Of a stretch of DNA of 64,000 nucleotides, positions 61,077-64,000 are shown piece by piece. The position numbers and the translations under genes were made by a program. How positions within the stretch are numbered: position 1 is the stretch's first letter; every line of letters begins with the position of its first letter. The notes below the pieces were generated by a model. The model was not told the origin of the DNA. It did not search any database and worked only from the letters and a program-made list of their open reading frames with translations. This DNA comes from Trueperaceae bacterium (GTDB lineage Bacteria > Deinococcota > Deinococci > Deinococcales > Trueperaceae), in assembly GCA_023954415.1 (NCBI GenBank), contig JAMLIB010000009.1, positions 62,001 to 126,000 of the forward strand. Direction: 5' to 3'.

Positions 61077-63590
61077 ATGAAGACGGTTCAGATAGGCGTG
61101 CAAGGCATGACGTGCGCCAGTTGCGTGGCGCGCGTCGAACGCGCGCTCGATGGCGTGGACGGCGTGCAGGACGCGAACGTCAACCTCGCCACTGAACGCG
61201 CCACGGTGAGTTTCGATCCGGCGATCACTGCGCCGCCCCGCCTGCTGGAGGCGGTCGAGAAGGCGGGTTACGAGCCGATCGTCGGCGAGGTCACGTTCGG
61301 CGTCACGGGCATGACCTGCGCCAACTGCAGCAGCAGGGTCGAGCGTCAGCTTCAGAAGGCCGACGGCGTCTTGTCGGCCAGCGTCAACCTGGCCACGGAG
61401 CGAGCCACGGTTCGCTACCTGCCGGGTCAGACGGACCTCGCTCGCCTAGAGCGGGTAGTGGAGGAGACGGGTTACGGCGTTCTCCGGTCCGACAACGCGG
61501 CCGAGCGCACGGACGTCGAGCGCGAGGCGCGCGAGCGCGATCTGCGCGCGTTACGCCGCGACCTGGTCCTCGCGGCGGCGTTCACCGCGCCTCTCCTCCT
61601 CTTCGTCATGCTGCCCATGCTCATCCCGCCTCTCGAGCATGCGCTCATGGCCGTGGTGCCCATGCAGGCCCTTTACTACGCCTCGTTCTTGTTGGCCGCC
61701 GTAGTGCAGTTCGGCCCGGGCAGGCGCTTCTATCGGCCGGGCTGGAAGAGCTTGCGCGCCTTGAGCCCCGACATGAACAGCCTGGTGATGCTCGGCTCGA
61801 GCGCGGCGTTCGGCTACTCGGTCGTGGCCACCTTCTTCCCCCGGCTGCTGCCGGAGGGGACGGTTCACGTCTACTTCGAGGCTTCCGCCGCCATCATCAC
61901 GCTCATCCTCGTCGGCAAATACCTGGAGGCCATAGCGAAGGGCCGCACCAGCGAGGCGATCAAGAAGCTCTTGGGCCTGCAGGCCAAGACCGCGCGCGTG
62001 GAGCGCGACGGGACGGAACTCGAGGTAGCCACCGATCGCGTCGTTCCGGGCGACATCGTCGTCGTCCGGCCCGGCGAGCGCTTGCCGGTGGACGGGGTGG
62101 TGGTGTCCGGCTCCTCTTACGTGGACGAGTCGATGATCACCGGCGAGAGCGTGCCAGTGCATAAAGGCGAGGGCGCGAAGGTGGTCGGGGGGACCATGAA
62201 CAAGACGGGCTCGTTCAGGTTCGAGGCGCGCGCTGTCGGGGCCGATACGGTCCTGGCGCGCATCATCGAGATGGTGGAGACGGCGCAGGGGAGCAAGCCG
62301 CCCATCCAGGCCCTGGCCGACCGGGTCGTCGCCGTCTTCGTTCCCATCGTCATCGCCGTAGCCGTCGCGACCTTCCTGGCCTGGTACTTCTTGGGACCGG
62401 CGCCTTCGCTCCCCTTCGCCCTGGTCAACGCGGTCGCGGTGCTCGTCATCGCGTGCCCGTGCGCCATGGGGCTGGCCACACCGACGAGCGTCATGGTCGG
62501 CACGGGTAAGGCGGCGGAGATAGGCGTCCTGTTCCGCAAGGGCGAGGCGCTGCAGGCCTTGCACGAGACGCAGGTCGTCGCCTTCGACAAGACGGGCACC
62601 CTTACCGAGGGCCGGCCCGAGCTCACGGACTTCCAGGTCGTTGACGGGTTCGCCAGGCGGGATGTCCTCACGCTCGTCGCGGCCGTCGAGAACGGCAGCG
62701 AGCATCCGGTGGCTGAGGCCATCGTCAGGGCCGCCAAGGACGATGGCGTGGCTGTCCCGGCCGCGGAAGGGTTCGAGGCCGTGCCGGGTTTCGGCGTGAC
62801 CGCGAAGGTCGGCGGCAAGATGGTGGCGGTGGGGGCCGAGCGTTACATGCGGCGCCTGGGTGTGGATGTCGGGCGGCTCGCCGAGGCGGGCGCAGAACTT
62901 GCCAGCGCCGGCAAGACCCCTATGTATGCGGCGGTGGACGGCCGTCTAGCCGCGGTCGTGGCCGTTTCCGACCCGATCAAGCCCTCCACTCCCGCGGCCA
63001 TCCGAGCCCTCCACTCTCTCGGCTTGCGCGTGGCCATGGTCACGGGCGACGACCGTCGGACCGCCGAGGCGATCGCCAAGCAGCTCGGTATCGACGAGGT
63101 CCTTGCCGAGGTCTTGCCGGACGGCAAGGTCGCGGCCGTTAGGGAGCTGCAGGCCGCCGGCCGCAAGGTGGCGTTCGTGGGCGACGGCATCAACGACGCG
63201 CCTGCCCTGGCCGCTGCCGATGTGGGCCTCGCCGTAGGTACGGGCACCGACATCGCCATCGAGTCCGCAGACGTGATCCTGATGTCCGGCGACCTGCGGG
63301 GGCTGCCTAACGCCCTCGCCCTGTCGCGCGCGACCTTGAACAACATCAAGCAGAACCTCTTCTGGGCGTTCGCGTACAACGCCGTGCTCATACCCGTCGC
63401 CGCCGGCGTCCTCTACCCGAGCCTAGGCGTGCTCCTTTCTCCCATACTGGCGGCCGCTGCCATGGGGTTCTCGAGCATCTTCGTGCTCACGAACGCACTG
63501 CGGTTGCGGCGCTTCTCGCCGCCCATGGCGACTGGCGCCGGGGCGTCTGCCGCCGATCCGGGTACGGGCTCCCGGTTGGCGACCGCCTGA
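61077..63590 (+). CDS. copA: Copper-exporting P1B-type ATPase CopA
   Basis: CopA pumps Cu(I) out of the cytoplasm. The 837-residue protein has two N-terminal HMA domains (GMTCASC near residue 10 and GMTCANC near residue 77) and eight expected transmembrane helices. The channel motif is Cys460-Pro-Cys462 in [16 protein letters not shown]. The phosphorylation Asp504 is in [11 protein letters not shown], the His-Pro pair in [11 protein letters not shown], the actuator motif in ITGESVPV, and the hinge in [21 protein letters not shown] precedes ATG 61077. It receives Cu(I) from CopZ and is controlled by CsoR. Its 3' end is overlapped by an antisense frame. Confidence 0.97.
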   Translation: MKTVQIGVQGMTCASCVARVERALDGVDGVQDANVNLATERATVSFDPAITAPPRLLEAVEKAGYEPIVGEVTFGVTGMTCANCSSRVERQLQKADGVLSASVNLATERATVRYLPGQTDLARLERVVEETGYGVLRSDNAAERTDVEREARERDLRALRRDLVLAAAFTAPLLLFVMLPMLIPPLEHALMAVVPMQALYYASFLLAAVVQFGPGRRFYRPGWKSLRALSPDMNSLVMLGSSAAFGYSVVATFFPRLLPEGTVHVYFEASAAIITLILVGKYLEAIAKGRTSEAIKKLLGLQAKTARVERDGTELEVATDRVVPGDIVVVRPGERLPVDGVVVSGSSYVDESMITGESVPVHKGEGAKVVGGTMNKTGSFRFEARAVGADTVLARIIEMVETAQGSKPPIQALADRVVAVFVPIVIAVAVATFLAWYFLGPAPSLPFALVNAVAVLVIACPCAMGLATPTSVMVGTGKAAEIGVLFRKGEALQALHETQVVAFDKTGTLTEGRPELTDFQVVDGFARRDVLTLVAAVENGSEHPVAEAIVRAAKDDGVAVPAAEGFEAVPGFGVTAKVGGKMVAVGAERYMRRLGVDVGRLAEAGAELASAGKTPMYAAVDGRLAAVVAVSDPIKPSTPAAIRALHSLGLRVAMVTGDDRRTAEAIAKQLGIDEVLAEVLPDGKVAAVRELQAAGRKVAFVGDGINDAPALAAADVGLAVGTGTDIAIESADVILMSGDLRGLPNALALSRATLNNIKQNLFWAFAYNAVLIPVAAGVLYPSLGVLLSPILAAAAMGFSSIFVLTNALRLRRFSPPMATGAGASAADPGTGSRLATA

Positions 63591-64000
63591 GACGCGGCCT
63601 CGTCTGGCGGGAACTCTGTCGTTTCGAGGAACAGCGGTACCTCGGCGGCTGTCACCGCCGGTGGGCGTATACCGTGCGCCGGCGAGGCTGCCCGCGCTTT
63701 GACGGCGGCGCGGCGTTGGGCAGCCGGCGCGCCGGCGCGCGGTTCGTGCTCGTCCGTGTACCTCTCCCAGGTCCACGCCAGGTCTGCTGCTTGAGCGTAC
63801 GGGTCACGCCATACGAGCCGGCGCGGCGCGGCAGGGAAGCGTTCCAGCGTGTCCTCGAGCGCTTGCTCGCGCCGTTCCCGTTGCGGCCACAGCCCTTCCT
63901 GGAGACCGGAGCGTTCCGGCGCGCTGAGCTCTACAGTGATGCGCTCAACGGCTCCACCCCCTGCATGGCTGTCTTGCAGCGCGAAGAGTGCCTGCTGCCT
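63413..64000 (-). CDS. C-terminal part of an unidentified protein (runs off the window)
   Basis: An open minus-strand frame enters from the window edge and ends at TAG 63413, so its last 59 codons overlap copA antisense. The first residues seen ([22 protein letters not shown], shown here in part) continue as [32 protein letters not shown] and [12 protein letters not shown]. This pattern weakly recalls the C-terminal region of Y-family/ImuB-like DNA polymerases, but I cannot confirm it. The part after about 63590 reads as a normal protein with somewhat lower third-position GC than its neighbours. The overlap with copA may mean an extended or recently shifted stop. Confidence 0.45.
   Translation of the reverse strand, partial: RQQALFALQDSHAGGGAVERITVELSAPERSGLQEGLWPQRERREQALEDTLERFPAAPRRLVWRDPYAQAADLAWTWERYTDEHEPRAGAPAAQRRAAVKARAASPAHGIRPPAVTAAEVPLFLETTEFPPDEAASQAVANREPVPGSAADAPAPVAMGGEKRRNRSAFVSTKMLENPMAAAASMGERSTPRLG

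Overview
This is a contiguous stretch of a high-GC (roughly 70%) bacterial chromosome. It has about 55 protein genes, one tRNA-Leu gene and several regulatory sites. I see no insertion sequences, phage genes or CRISPR arrays. It is ordinary chromosomal backbone, not an accessory island. Several traits point to the Deinococcus-Thermus phylum (Deinococcota), possibly a deep branch such as Truepera: a DNA polymerase I without proofreading residues, as in Taq; a CsoR with a Cys-His-His copper site, as reported for Thermus thermophilus; a YmdB of the DR1281 type; an HspR-type HAIR operator before lon; and very common leaderless promoters in which TANNNT lies 5 to 7 bases before the start codon. The genus cannot be fixed from the sequence alone.

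Layout. 1-3557 (minus): CDP-alcohol phosphatidyltransferase, SDR and polA, tightly packed. 3676-5825: a Cse60-like small protein, a REC-SARP regulator and fabI. 5864-9940: a trp operon with a candidate Trp-rich leader peptide, then trpE, trpG, a family 2 glycosyltransferase and trpD. 10073-18519: penicillin-binding protein 1A, an Ntn-hydrolase, a PQQ-type sugar dehydrogenase, trmH, a YbaK protein, a CopC operon, a cupin and an acetyltransferase. 18631-24681: tRNA-Leu(GAG), a DinG-type helicase, an Lrp regulator, ymdB and ppc. 24775-27979: exbB, exbD and a TonB-like/DUF3048 fusion. 27992-34660: a phosphatase, a LysM/M23 peptidase, argB, phosphohexomutase, pepP and tpiA. 34844-48183: lon, argS, a YdiJ-like flavo-iron-sulfur dehydrogenase, recJ, lapA-like, mnmA, lemA and htpX. 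48209-57869: an NHL-repeat lipoprotein, ribosomal protein S1, a phosphodiesterase, a secreted protein, an SPFH protein and an extracellular nuclease. 58046-64000: hemH, a histidine kinase and the copper operon copZ-csoR-copA, then the tail of an unidentified minus-strand gene.

The best candidate for an undescribed system is the exbB-exbD-fusion operon. The third protein keeps the TonB-type Ser-x3-His transmembrane helix and carries a long linker built of 15-residue repeats. In place of a TonB C-terminal domain it ends in a complete DUF3048 (YerB-like) domain. This suggests a proton-motive-force driven machine acting on the cell envelope with an unknown output.

Other notable points are the putative trp attenuator, a glycosyltransferase translationally coupled inside the trp operon, a human-like [2Fe-2S] ferrochelatase, overlapping back-to-back -10 elements between argB and the phosphohexomutase gene, and a CsoR operator inside the copper operon leader. 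Copper handling appears twice: efflux and chaperone genes at the right end, and a CopC/His-rich exported protein operon at 15.8-17.2 kb.
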